Assembly (NCBI RefSeq): GCF_932274485.2
Contig: NC_065886.2
Coordinates: forward strand, 40,597,501-40,661,500
DNA from: Patella vulgata
Taxonomy: Eukaryota; Mollusca; Gastropoda; Patellidae
Direction: 5' to 3'
DNA: 64,000 bases
Shown in pieces: positions 46,974 through 59,229 of this stretch. A model generated the notes under the pieces. It saw only the letters and a program-made list of their open reading frames with translations, was not told the origin of the DNA and did not search any database. Within the stretch, counting starts at the first letter, position 1; each line of letters begins with the position of its first letter. Position numbers and translations under genes: made by a program.

Positions 46974-47078
46974 CGCGTGTCAATCCCTGCGAACGCCTGT
47001 ACAATGTAAAGGAACAGTTTAGTGCGAAAATAAGATGTTCCTTTACATTGTAAAAGTGTTCGCAGGGATTGACACGCG
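46974..47078. repeat. Long near-perfect hairpin, 42-bp arms
   Basis: CGCGTGTCAATCCCTGCGAA at 46974 and its inverse ending at 47078 enclose a loop of about 21 bases; the arms include ACAATGTAAAGGAAC. It lies in the extra 1.1 kb of copy B. The 133-residue minus frame across it (46681-47082) extends into segment DNA shared with copy A and is probably not coding. Confidence 0.8.
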
Positions 47079-47219
47079 TCAATCAGATCTGAACTAGGGT
47101 TGACCCAGAAATTTCTTCAGGATTTTTCAGTCTGGTTTTCCATTGTCAATCGCGGATAACGCGAACATCATAGATCCGCCGTGTACCTGTGCACTACACG
47201 TAACACATCGCATTTGAAC

Positions 47220-47335
47220 AGTGGGATGAAATGAAATGTGGGGCACATTGCACGGTATATGCCCATGTTCATAAGGCTATATACCCAGTTGCTGTAGATA
47301 AGTAGGTCGTTAAACCAGTTTCATTTAATATCTTA
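47220..47335 (+). repeat. Family-2 SINE 3' fragment
   Basis: GCACATTGCACGGTATATGC, CCCATGTTCATAAGGC, AAGTAGGTCGTTAAACCAGT and TTTCATTTAA match the family-2 3' end. Confidence 0.65.
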
Positions 47336-48068
47336 AGGCAAAAGAGTAAGATTTTCATCAGTGTATAATGAGTTATTCCATGAAAGGAATCTTAATTTCA
47401 AAGAATAGGAAAATAACCCCAAAAACAAAAGCCATAGCAGGCTGCAGAGAATCAGATATTCCGGACGAAGTATACATTATTTAAAAATCTAGTTTACTCA
47501 CTTGGTAGGACTCTCAGGAGTTATACAGGCCTCCCTGAAAAACAGATTTACACAACTGTTGACTACCTGGGAAATAAAGACATGAATAGCTTCTTGTCAT
47601 TATATAATGTTCGACGTGAATTTAAATTAGTTTATCAGAAATTTAAAAAGGGTATTATCAATATGTTAGGCTATCAATATCACAATGATAGTGCAGGCCC
47701 AGCAATTCTATATATTTAATCTTCATATCTGATGCTGTACGGATGTGGTGCTTCTATTTGCATAGCAATTCTTGAATCGAAGATGAGTGTTTAAAGTGAT
47801 ATTTACTGCAAAGTTTGGGAAAATAATCATGGTGTGTTGGCAGAAGGACCGGGATACGAATTGGCGTTCTCGCCTACTAATTTGGGTCACTGCCTATATA
47901 TTCCTTTGACCAGACCTAGTAAAAAATCGAAATGGTCAATATTTTAAGTTAGAAGATAATTGTGACATGTTGAGTTTCTCGTTTTTACAACGATTAAGAT
48001 CAGCGGAATGTTAAAATAACTGTTAAACATTTGAGAGAATTACTGGTCTGACTCCAGTTAGCACAATA

Positions 48069-48555
48069 CTCTTCAAAAAAGAAACGCACAGCCCATTTTC
48101 ATCATTTATTTTATTTAAATGGGGTCGTTGTTTTCATAAATCTTGCTTGTTTTTAATGTCATTATGTAAGGCTAAAAGAAATTCATTATAGGTTTTAAAT
48201 ATAGGGTCACTATTTATGTCTGGTCATACTTTTTGCCGAAATTTGTTTTCGCTTAATTGCACTAAGAAATATGGGTTTAACAACTACGCGAGCTTTTCGC
48301 ATGGAAATCTCAGACCAGACAGTCCGTAAACGCCTACGTGAAACCGGATTACGAGTCCCGTTAGAGCTGTTGTTTTGAAATACGCAGACACCGGGAAATC
48401 CGACTTCATGGGTTTAGACAGTGAGGGTATGGCCACAGCAACACTAGAGAACAGTTTGGTTCAGCGACGTGTAGGGGTACCTGTTGTAAAGAGGCGATGG
48501 TAGGGCGAGGGTATACCGACGACGAAAAGTCACATTGCGTTTCTTTTTGGGAGAG
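48069..48555 (+). mobile_element. Internally deleted Tc1/mariner copy
   Basis: The ends CTCTTCAAAAAAGAAACGC and the inverse of CTCTCCCAAAAAGAAACGC are flanked by TA. A remnant reads MEISDQTVRKRLRETGLRVP (48303-48362), the second helix-turn-helix of a Tc1 transposase. At 487 bp, most of the gene is gone. The aligned locus near 16610 lacks it. Confidence 0.85.
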
Positions 48556-48989
48556 TATATTTAAATTCTGTGGCCGCAAACATAGGTAAACGAAACATCG
48601 ATTTTTCAAAGCACACTGCCCAGTCCAGATAACCCACTCTTTATGTGGTAACTGAGGCCATACCTAATTTGCAAAGCCTTGAAATTACTTATTGTTAAGG
48701 TAATATTAAAAGCAAATTTACCAAGTAGAAAACATCTGGAATAGGCAACATATCAAGTTCATATAATGGGACAGCATGCCTTTAAATCAGTATCAGGATT
48801 AGAATATGAGTATGTAGATTATGTATAGTTTATGCATTTATGGGCGACACTTCTAATATTTAGAGTAAACGACTTGTGAAACCAAAATCACTTTAAAAAT
48901 TTCCGTATATATGATAAGGGCTGAATTCTCGTCTGATAAATAATGCAGGCCTGCTGTTTGCGCAATATTTTGTATGGTGTTATCTGGTT

Positions 48990-50540
48990 TCTTATTTACT
49001 TGGGGTTGTCTGTAGATCATATAAGGACCGTTATCGATCAAGTCATAGGTAAGATCTGGGATTATAACAGATTCATTTCCATTGACTAAACTGTTTTTCT
49101 TAGCTAACCAGAGTGCAGTGCAACACGCCATTGGAAAAACTGGTTTTCGCTAACCACAGTAAGAAAGTCAACTTTCCATTGGCAACAAAGGTTTTCGACA
49201 AGCACAGAGGCGTTTCCTTCTTTTCTTTTTCGAATTCTGTCGGGTTCTTAAACGTGAACGTTTTTCGTTTTATCATTGTTAGCACGCCCGTCTTTCACCA
49301 TTGACAATGAGAAACACACTGAAAACCAGCCATGTAGATCTACGTTTAGTGAGAGGACAGGGTTCTTGATGGAATTTGTTACAACGTGCTGGAAATGTTT
49401 TCTTTGGAACGTTTAACGTATCCTATTGAATTCGGATGATAAATTTCTAACGCATGTCTCATTGTTATCATACCGTACAAAGAATATGATCGCCTGTTTA
49501 ACTCTCTCTGTAATATTTTCAGTATCAGTAAAATTGCACCGACAACTTCGAAAATTGCACATTTATAATCAGGTGACGCAACAGGTGGGAATGTTCATTA
49601 TCCGTGGGTTAGAGTTATTGTGATGGTTCAACACTATCCTGACCTTCACCTTGACAAAACGTCTAAATTCTTTAATAGGTCTTGCTGGCTCTTTTCATAC
49701 TCATATAATAGTATTTTATATAGTGAACCCGAGGTTTGGTGACCCCCTTACCTTCGATGTTAAAGATGCATAACCTACTTATTGCAGGTTTTTATTTTGG
49801 TTTCATATATTATACAAACTATTATGTAGACATTTATTTTACCTGACAAGCCTATAATAAACTCTCTAGAACATCGGATGGCTGAGATTTATACGGATTA
49901 ATACACGGTCGCCCTTTAATGTTAAAATTTCAAGGCTAACTCTCGAATAACAAGTACAAATACCAAAACGATCTCTGCCACAAAACTTCAAACAGTGATA
50001 ACTTCGCTGAGAATAAAGTAATTTGCATTATCTATTCTTGAACTATTATAGCAAGAACTGCCAGCTCTTTATCTAAATCTGACATAATGCATCTTTAAGT
50101 ATTATTTTAAAATTATTTAAAAAAATACATATAAAAACTTTTGCCAAGGTAACTATATTATTGTTAAAGATCAAGGCGGTTTGTTCACAGCGATCACCGT
50201 GTTCATCAATAATATAGATGCAACACATTCGTTTAGTTAAACTATTGATTACGGTACAAATACACACGAAGAGTGTTGACAATATCAAATAACACGTGAA
50301 CTCATCTCTTTCCCAATGACATGGTAAATTATATCTACAAATCGATGACCCGCCAGCGCAAAGTATATTACTACTGATCAAAGTGAATGGGCTAGAAAAA
50401 TGAATGTTATTCTATAACATGTGCGCCAACTAGTGGCCGGAAGTATATATTGCTTATATTAAACTTTGAAGTAGAAGAATATCAATGTCAAGATCTCATT
50501 AATGAAACTATAAACTTATGAAGTAGGAACTGATTCAAAC
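48990..50540. other. Spacer without recognised gene
   Basis: Frames at 49113-49304 and 50073-50381 have no family resemblance. No tandem or inverted repeat stands out. Confidence 0.45.
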
Positions 50541-50579
50541 CCTTGGTTATTGGAGTACGATGGACAGGAAACGAGGGTG

Positions 50580-50760
50580 ACATGCTTGTCGATTGGTGGA
50601 TAACCGGTCTGGTGCATTGGCTCGTACTTTTTCTACGCGTCCGTACCTCCGTTCATTTATCTGTGTGGACACTCTACAGGTCACATTTTTTATCCGATTT
50701 TGACGGAAGTTAGAATATAAGTTTATATATATCCAAAAGATCACCGTTTCGTGTGACAGC
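50580..50760 (-). repeat. Diverged R1 repeat fragment
   Basis: GGACACTCTACAGGTCACAT, TTATCCGATTTTGACGGAAG and CCAAAAGATCACCGTTTCGT follow R1 in reverse. Confidence 0.55.
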
Positions 50761-50903
50761 AATTTGAATTAGATGGACATTAAAGATGAAAATTTGATTG
50801 AATGTAAATCACTTTGGCTAATCAGTGGTCGATAAAAACGCCTATAATTGAGTAGGGTTTAGTAAACAGTCACGTAAATCTGATAGCTATAACTATGTTT
50901 TAT

Positions 50904-51045
50904 AGAGAGAGAGAGAGAGAGAGAGACCTTATTCAAACTAAGCTTTTATATACATTAGGGAGCAAATTTTCCATAATTGCATCAATGACAGATCTTTTGA
51001 TTAAAAGCGCATGCGCTAAACCTCTCTTCCACCTAACGCCATTGA
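50904..51045 (-). repeat. Truncated family-1 SINE with (GA)n tail
   Basis: A (GA)n run at 50905-50926, CTTATTCAAACTAAGC, CAATGACAGATC and AAAAGCGCATGCGCTAAACC (tRNA-like head, reversed). The middle is missing. Confidence 0.65.
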
Positions 51046-52360
51046 TTAATGTTGTTGTGAACGACTGATACAGTTTCTGAGATGTTGACATTCTTTTTTT
51101 AAAAGATAGAACAGATAATTCGATCTGCAATTTAACCAGATTGAACTCTTTTAATTAAATAAACGAACACAAAATTACCATTTTTATGAGCATTTGCCCA
51201 ATAAAAAACACGCACAATCTCCTTAGAGCCAATACCGGGTCAATCATGGTGCCCTCGTGCTAATGAAAACTGTCCATTCTGTCAAGGATCAAGTACTTTT
51301 GTTAGATGTATTCTGATTGGCTCTTGTGTCATCTGTACAAAATGCTCGTCAATATAAAGATCAATACTCTAGGGTTTAAATATAGTTAAGTAGAATATTA
51401 ACGTAGGTCACTGATTCATGACTTACCCGCAACCCTTACATTCATATTTTCTTTCACATGTCAACCACCAACTCTGTACTGTCAAGCGAGTCGCGCTCAC
51501 CATTTTCAGATCATCTGTGACTCCATCTTATCGACTCCAGAAATATAAAAACTTCAAAATGCCATAACCCCTGTCTGGTAAATAAACATAAATAACTAAA
51601 CATCCTACTTTTCTACAGAAAGCTTGATAATGAGAACGCTTCTGCCTTTTGCCCGGGTGTAGTACCATGGGTTTTTTGTCAGACGTGAAAAGTGGGCCAT
51701 CAAATCCGATCGCCACATCCTACGTAAGTTCCGTGCACTCTCTTCTTGCTCCATTCTTAATAGCTCTGCGATCGTCTAGTAGTTTTAATTGTCTTCTTTG
51801 GCTTTCTTTTCACTTTGTGTATTTTCTTCTTACTATCTCAGTAGTTTGTCTTAAGAGGAATAACAATTCAACAGTTCGTTTTTACATTTTATATATCAAG
51901 CACTGGTTACATACGATACAAGCATATATTACAATAAAGTCATGCTCTCAATCCCATTTCAACCAGACTTGCTGGGAGTCTGCTGACAGAAATTGCTGCA
52001 TCTTCTCCCTCTGGAATCTAGCGTCTGTCTGTCGAATGCCTAAAGATAGGACAGTTTTCTAGCTTGAATGTTTGACTGTCGATTATCTAATTGGTCAAAT
52101 ATGACGTAATTAATTATAATGATTGGTTACTTAAGCCAAATGATGCAATCGTAATTTTCCGATCACGCGTGATCTGGTGATATTTTGTTGACACATAGAA
52201 CCAGCTATGTTTTGGTTTTATAACTCTTTTTATGTGTAAATCCGTCACTCATTATTTGTGTGCATGAGATCTGACGTTTATAGAATGTGTGAATACAATA
52301 ATTAGTTAAAGATACAATATAATGCTATTTTTAATTTAAAGAGTAAAATTTCTACCAATA
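51046..52360. other. Spacer; includes an inverted match to 10585-10720
   Basis: 51640-51785 read in reverse resembles 10585-10720 (ACTAGACGATC, TACGTAGG.TGTGGCGA, CACGTCTGACAAA, ACCCATGG). The 137-codon plus frame at 51649-52062 spans this repeat and has no family match; I do not call it a gene. Confidence 0.4.
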
Positions 52361-52369
52361 GTTTCACCT

Positions 52370-52612
52370 TGGCAACAGCGTGTCTTTCTGCCTACTTTCC
52401 GTCGAATTTCAACTGTCAAATTCCTTTACGTGCGCCCAGCATATACACGGGTACCCGATGTATCCTTCCATATAATGAACTAGACACTGTAACTTGCCAG
52501 ACCCACTATCGTGAACTCCTTACAAGGACCATCCCGAGGTACTTTTGCGGTCAACACCGGGATCGAATCCAGGACCTTGTGGTTAGTCATACTCTCTGAA
52601 CCACTATTAGTA
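52370..52612 (-). repeat. Decayed family-2 SINE
   Basis: TCGAATTTCAACTGTCAAAT, TTTACGTGCGCCCAGCATAT and GTCAACACCGGGATCGAATC are reversed family-2 landmarks. Confidence 0.65.
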
Positions 52613-52829
52613 CAGCTATGTTCAGCAATGGAAGTTGGCATGCAAAAAAAAAAGCTGATCTGCTAATACCCGATATCGAAAGATGGCATTTGTGCTGTGT
52701 AGGGATATTTTGAACCCATTATTATTTACAATGGGCTATAGAGCTTGAAAACCATAGTGAAATAGCTCTTAAGTTACCAAAATCGTTCTTACAATATGTA
52801 ACTACTGTGTTGTATGTTTTATGCACGGC

Positions 52830-52948
52830 CACTTGAAGGGATTAAAATAAAACTTCTTACTACAGAAGAAGTTTTATTTTAATCCCTTCACGAGCTGTAA
52901 TATATTGTCAAGCAGTAGTAAGAAGTTTTATTTTAATCCCTTCAAGTG
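52830..52948. repeat. Foldback with an extra inner arm copy
   Basis: CACTTGAAGGGATTAAAATA ... CTTACTAC at 52830 is inverted at 52915-52948. A second inverted copy of most of the arm lies directly after the first (52864-52890), giving one forward and two reverse copies. Confidence 0.85.
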
Positions 52949-52977
52949 CCTGTGGATTTATGCACATCACAGTAGGT

Positions 52978-53277
52978 CTAAACACGGGTAATCCTGGAAT
53001 TAAGGAAATCTGGAAACTCTACTACCTCATTTAATCGCGGCGTTGACCGAGACAGTTTCACGGGATTTCCTGGGTGGTTTCCACTTGTCGGCGGTGCTGT
53101 CAAGGAGCAGTGTGTACACGTCGGTGTGTACGTAAAATAACGCTTCACAGTAAGAATAAGAGAAGGCCATAGAGAAACTGTTCGGACAACGTCAGTTCAT
53201 TGCAAACGATTGGTGCTTAACCTCGATCATTTCATTTTCTAAACACGGGTAATCTTGGAATTAAGGAAATCTGGAAA
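52978..53277. repeat. 39-bp direct repeats around a family-2 SINE piece
   Basis: CTAAACACGGGTAATCCTGG... (52978-53016) recurs at 53239-53277 with one mismatch. The enclosed 53017-53238 is a family-2 SINE fragment (GGTTTCCACTTGTCGGCGGT, GTGTACGTAAAATAAC). Confidence 0.8.
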
Positions 53278-53279
53278 TG

Positions 53280-56050
53280 GTATCATCATGTACTTTATCT
53301 TATCCAAAACGGTGTTTAGCATATACTACGATCCAAAACAGTGTTTATAGAAATCTGCGTCCTGAACAGAAAAATATCGTGTTACAGGATAATTTAATAC
53401 TTATCCGTTTGCCGATAAATTGTTACATGTAATCGTGTTACGATTTTAAACAGCAATATTGATTTTGTGGTCTGATTTTTTTGTTGTTTTTAAAATTGTA
53501 TTTCGTTTAAAGATGCCTTCTCACGTACAAACTGTGTGATTGGGTGATTTATTTGGACTAAAAACATTTTCAAACTAATTTACCTTTTAAACGTTTGCTT
53601 CACATCACTTTTAAAACATTTTAATTGGAAAGAATTACCTCATGTCATAGAATTGTATTTTAAGCAGACTTGTTTGTCATGTAAATTAATTGAGGGAGTG
53701 CCCATTTACAGATTACATCTGTCGTTAATTGTTGTGCATTTAAGCCTAAGTCTAAGTAAATTCTTGGATTATCTTCTGCCAACCTCTGATTCTGCCGTTT
53801 AATCGCAGTCTCTTTCCACTACGGCTTACCATTTGATCAAGAAATAACAAGCGCTAACTCGTACGTAACTAACGTACGAAAATTAAATGGTAGCTGGCTT
53901 TTTTTTTCGCACGTATACAGTGCATGGCCATTTTGCTCAGTAATCCCAGCCAGAATTTGGCTATTTTTTTAAAATTGCGTTAAAGTTTTAAATTTTTGTT
54001 TAGAACTGAAATAAATTAACTTTTAGTCAATCCCCATGCTAAAAAACATTAACATAATTGATTGTGTATATCTGAAATAGACACGACCGAAGCACAAAAT
54101 AGTGCCAATGTGCCGACGTCAAAACTAGAGTTGTAGATGATGTTATTTTTGTGAAAAATCATTGGAAGAAGCGATAAGACGTTCTGTACGGATTATACAG
54201 TCCTAAAGGCTGCAAGACGGCTATTGTTTACAATGTAACATTGTGTCTTGTAATGTTGATAATGATCATAATGATGGTGTTTACATTTGTTTGTTGATGT
54301 GACCTCATGACCTGTGACGTTTAGATAACGTCATATGGATATCATGGCTATTCACTGTGTCAGTCACTTCTCTGCAGGTAGGGTGAGTCTGTCGTTCAGA
54401 TTGTCGCTAACTAAGTCAAACTTGTAGACAATAAACCGTCGGGTAGCGAATTTGTGATACCCTGGCATTTTTGCCCAGTGCCCCCCCCCCCCCCCATGTA
54501 TGTTTTGCAGGGACTCCAGTATTTTTCTAGTAAGATTGGGCATCTCTACTTTCAATATATACCAAATTTGCCATACATTTATTGGAAATAACTACCCTAT
54601 AAATATTTTCGTGGGAATGCATCTTTATGTTATCAAGAGACTATCTTTCTACTGGGTCTTCTATTGTCAGTTCTGAAATAAAACTATCCTAAATTACCGG
54701 GTAATTCAATTATTTCATGAAATTTCTCTAGAATACTTTCGGGAAATTTTCCTGAAATGTTACACCAAAATTACTTCGAATCACTTTGAAAGTAGTTGTT
54801 CTGCATTAAGAAAGGGATATTATCTTGGATACGATTTCCAATGTACCGTTAAAGTTAAAGATCAAATTACATTTTAAATCTCTTATATTTCTGCTCCAAT
54901 CGTTCTAATGAAGAAAGGCATGCCTCGTGAAATGTGCTGCTCAGAGATATTTTGCCCAGACAGCGATGATGTTTTGGCCTATGCACTTATTTCTGGGTTC
55001 AACTATGAGGTAGGATGACCCGTTCACTCTACAGAAAGTTGGTCTCGACACGGCTAAATGTGCACGCTTCAGTTGCGTGTCTCGAACTGATTTCTGACTA
55101 CCCCGCACTCTCTTTGAGTCGATAAATAGCCATGCACGTGCAATTCTCTACAAATATATCAACTATTACAGCCGTAAAAAATCTATTGTTGACGATTTTG
55201 AATAGCAGTAAAATTTAGCTTCTTGGTTATTACAGCAGCTTTAGAAATTACGTTTGTTTTATTTTTTAAATTGCTTTATCATTAACTGTACCGTTAAGAG
55301 CGGCATCTTTTGGTTTAGTACAAATAATATCTCTGAAACACTCGGGTTAGACAGGAACGTGATACTAGCAGTAGTTTCATTTTACTTTTACAAGTTTCTT
55401 AAAACAATTGTTGAGTTGTCTAAAGTGCTTATTTCTAAATTCAATTTCTTGTTCTAGCTTTCTGTTATGTTTCGTAAAAAAGTAGTCTTGATTATCCCGA
55501 GTTGTCAATCAGACGTAGAATGATCGATAGACTGGTTAAGCGAGACTATTTTCAAAACAAGGGCACGTAACCTATATTTTACTCAAAAGTGACTGGATGT
55601 TATGGACGACACTTGGAACCAGTTTTCAGTCTATTATTTCTACATGATTAATGGTCATAGCTTATTAAGTACAACATGATCGTTTATTTAGTGACTATAA
55701 TTGTGTGAAACTAATTTGAGGCTTGGTATATATATAAATATTGTGGCGTAATTGTCGAGATATTTGGAGATATTTATTTATGGTGGGTCACCCTATATGA
55801 GGTTATTTATATCATGTTGTAAATCGTAAAATGCTGGACCATCTGAACGACTTTTACTCGTCTGGTTATAAGTAAGCCAATACCACATGTAGCCATCGTG
55901 GTCCTCAAAGCAAAAGATAAAAGTGTGACGATTTTTACATTGGAAAATGTGTGCTTTGTAAACCGGGCGTCAGTCTGCAACAACAGGGCCGTATATTTCA
56001 CCTACATTTGTGACTAAATGCACGGGCGCTTGTGACATGAAAATAATCTC
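53280..56050. other. Spacer without supported gene
   Basis: A family-2 SINE piece lies at about 54905-55000 (GGCATGCCTCGTGAAATGTG). A C homopolymer is at 54480-54495. Other frames are unremarkable. Confidence 0.45.
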
Positions 56051-56061
56051 TTTCAAAAATG

Positions 56062-56436
56062 GGGATCACGGTAGCTAAGTGGGTAATTCGCTGGCTCGCT
56101 AACCTGGAGGTCGGGTGGTTGATCCCTGCATTGGCCGAGAAAGTTCATCCAGATTTTCCGGCGTGCTTCCCCCTTGTCAGTGATGCAGGACGGAGGGCCG
56201 GACAAGAACACCTGTCTTGTCGTTCGGAGGAACGCAAAACCGAGGTCCCGTGTACACATGGGTGTGCACGTAACAGATACCATGACAGTTGGAATTCGAT
56301 ATAAGAAAAAAGTAGGCCGTAGTGCCGCTGTCCGGGGAAAATTTCACTGACCGCACACTGTATGGCGTATGCCCGTCTTCATTAGCCCAGTTCGGAGCAG
56401 AACATTAGGGCGTTAAACCCCATTTTCATTTCATTG
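56062..56436 (+). repeat. Full-length family-2 tRNA-SINE with exact 11-bp target duplication
   Basis: Starts GGGATCACGGTAGCTAAGTG (A box); B-box region GGTTGATCCCTGCATTGGCC; ends AGGGCGTTAAACCCCATTTT plus CATTTCATT. CTTTCAAAAAT flanks it at 56051-56061 and 56437-56447. Serves as the type copy of family 2. Confidence 0.93.
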
Positions 56437-56449
56437 CTTTCAAAAATAT

Positions 56450-57230
56450 GTTATTTGCCCCTGAATTTGATTATCTCCCTTATATGACATTGAACGTAGT
56501 ACTATTTTTACGCTGATTTTTCATCCGACTAAATGTACACATGCGTTTAAACTGTTTATAATATTTTAATATCGTGACATGTAATTAGGTACATATAGAT
56601 TATATACATAATAATATACAGCTATAGACGTATTATTTTACAAAGAAACAGAACAATGAAATTCAACAAATAATAACATGATTATACTGCTTGCACTATT
56701 GTAATTGTTTGTTCGTTGGATCAGTTCACAGACCATATTTATAAAACATATATATACCTTCTTTTTTTAAAAATGAATTGTGTCTGTGCTCCTTCTCTTA
56801 GACACTCTCTCACATATATTACTCAAATTATTTATTTAATTAACATAACTAATAAACGTTTCTAGCGCTGGTGTATACAAGTTTGATCTGAACTAAAAAA
56901 AAAACATATTATATTATAATTGTTCATTCGTTGGATGAGGCAATGTATTCGCAGGCGTATGTGACTGGAGCGATGGAGACTAGCGTGATTTATACCGTAT
57001 GACAAGTGTAACCGCTAATATCTGCTGATTTGTTCTCTTGAAACATACCACATGAAACCAATGCAATCCGCAAGAAACGCGTTTAAACTCAAAAGATGAA
57101 CATATTATTAAGTTAAAATATATTTAACAATGTGAGTCTGAAGATCATCATTCTCTCAAAGTTTCTACCTACCAAGCAATAAAACAGTTGAAGAAGTGTA
57201 TTTTCAATTCTTAACCAACATACCCTAGTG
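56450..57230. other. AT-rich spacer
   Basis: GTTCGTTGGAT recurs at 56712 and 56929 in similar contexts. No gene. Confidence 0.4.
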
Positions 57231-57243
57231 CTCCAACGGCAAA

Positions 57244-57426
57244 GAATCACCGGTTGTACGTGATAAGGAGTAGGGTCGCCTGTCCAACCTCGTGGGTTTT
57301 CTCCGGGTCCTCCGGTTTCCCCCCCCCCCACTGCTAAAGACCCATACGCGCAAGCGAATTATTGAAATAAAATTAAAACCATGTTAGTCCCGAAATGACC
57401 TAGTTTGTGTCGAGTGGACGTTAAAC

Positions 57427-57454
<28 letters not shown>
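57244..57454 (+). repeat. 5'-truncated family-1 SINE with exact 13-bp target duplication
   Basis: Starts inside the head (ATCACCGGTTGTACGTGATA) and ends GTGGACGTTAAACCCATC plus a (CT)n tail. CTCCAACGGCAAA flanks it exactly at 57231-57243 and 57455-57467. Confidence 0.93.
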
Positions 57455-57461
<7 letters not shown>

Positions 57462-57467
57462 GGCAAA

Positions 57468-58320
57468 TCCTCCGCGCCTACACGTTAAACTGAAATCAGC
57501 GATTATCTTAAGCAATTTGTAAGAAATTTATATTTGATTTCCCAATTAATTGCTGGAACATATCACCTGTGAGCACACCACTCTGACGGCAATGAATAAT
57601 GACTTTAACGCTAGCAACTGAGTTGCCAAATATAGGTGACGTACGTCAGGCTTTAAGCTTTTACCATTTAAATCCGCATGCACATTATTCATACAGCCGC
57701 AATATTAAATGTTGTTACCGAGTAACCCTAGCTCCTAGAATCCAAGTCCAATTAGTAACCTGTGTAGTGTAAGAGTAAGGAAATGCTCTTTCGAGAACAT
57801 TTGATACAATTTCCTGATTTTACATCTAGCGAAATTATTCTGTAAACTTTTATGACAAAATGTGGGTTAAATGAGAGAGCATAGAGTAAGAGTACACGAT
57901 ACTTTGTTTTGTTTTGTCATTGGTTCAAATGATAGAAAATGTCTGCTAATTACGATTGTCAGTAATAAAAAAAAACATGCTAATGAAGGAGGATCCATAA
58001 TCATTGACCAATCTCGTATGACTGGTTCTAAATAGCGCGAAATATTTGACAATTTTATGTTAGGCCGTGTTTGCTAGAGGCTAAATCAGAATCCAGATAT
58101 GTTTCACATTCAGCTAGTTTGCTTTTACATCAAACTAGAGAACACCGATATTGTTCCACGCGATAACTCAACGATTATAGTACCAACGACCTAGATGGTA
58201 AAATGTTGAATGTCAATATTGGAATGTATAGCAAACAAGTCTTAAATGTATTGATGTCGGGCATGCGCTCCAAAAGACAAATAAACCCCTTGTCAGAAAT
58301 TGGTAATTAATTTCGTGCTA
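57468..58320. other. Spacer without recognised feature
   Basis: No gene, long repeat or inverted repeat was identified. Confidence 0.4.
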
Positions 58321-58327
58321 AATATAA

Positions 58328-58620
58328 ATGAAATGGGACTTAACGTCCTACTCCCTTGCACCAACCCTCATAATGAAGACTGACTGATGCCATAGGTGTG
58401 CTACGAGGGAAATATTTACCGGATAGCGAGACTACGATCTGCTTTTTGATTTCACCCGAACGACTAGACGTTGTTTCTTGTAAGGCCCTCTTCGTCCTGC
58501 ACGTCTGACAAGAAGAAATCACGAGAAACATTATCGATCAACACCGGGATCGAACCCCATACTTCTTGGTTAGTAAGCCAACACCTTACTCACTGAGACA
58601 TTAAACTACGATTGTCTGAC
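58328..58620 (-). repeat. Decayed family-2 SINE
   Basis: AAATGAAATGGGACTTAACG (3' tail reversed), CAACACCGGGATCGAACCCC and GTAAGCCAACACCTTACTCA (tRNA-like head). Confidence 0.75.
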
Positions 58621-58639
58621 CTTACTCACACTTGACCGA

Positions 58640-59045
58640 CTTAAAGGCGCTAAATCATATTCTTTGGCACCGAGAAATGGACACAGCGTAATTTAAATGT
58701 ATATAAACTGATCTACATTCAATCGTTTCTGGTTTTTTTCTGTAATTTCTAATCAATTATGTTCTGCGAAATACGCAAAGGGTCCAAATTGAATGGCAGT
58801 CGTGCTATTTCAGTCTACACCGGTAGTATTCTTCTCTGGGATATGTTCATCGAGTCGCTTCATTACAAATAGCGCTCGAAAGCATTCCGGCACGAGATTC
58901 GTGTGCCAATTTTAAATTTTAGATTGTGTCTTAAATATAGGATATCAGAAACCCATCTTTTCACGGTAAGACAACAACATCAATGTTAATTTAAATTGAC
59001 AAATATGTCGTGTTCGCAATGTCGAAGACTTTAGATGATATTGAG
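58640..59045 (+). repeat. R2 interspersed repeat, copy 2
   Basis: AAAGGCGCTAAATCATATTC, GATCTACATTCAATCGTTTC, TTAAATATAGGATATCAGAA and ACAACATCAATGTTAATTTA match copy 1 at 25985. Confidence 0.8.
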
Positions 59046-59229
59046 TTAAGGACTTGCCTCTTTCAAACACTGATAGCCTCCACACATATCCATTTGTGTT
59101 CGTCACATCCGTCATAATTAATTACCGTCTTAAAATGTCTAAATGAGAATTGACGTAAAACGGATGGAACAGTCATTATAAGTTGATACCGGTGAAAGGG
59201 TTGAATTTAGTACAGAATTGAATTTTGTT

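Larger units (their letters stand above)
45295..48985. repeat. ApoL duplication segment, copy B
   Basis: Partner of 14790-16990, in the same orientation about 30 kb away. It has gained the 46850-47960 stretch and a mariner relic. Confidence 0.85.

Noticed and set aside
46681-47082. A 133-codon minus-strand frame
   Set aside because: It runs across the hairpin into DNA that in copy A (near 16345-16480) is not an open frame.
51649-52062. A 137-codon plus-strand frame with hydrophobic stretches
   Set aside because: No family resemblance, and it crosses a repeat shared with 10585-10720. A real exon is not excluded but not supported.
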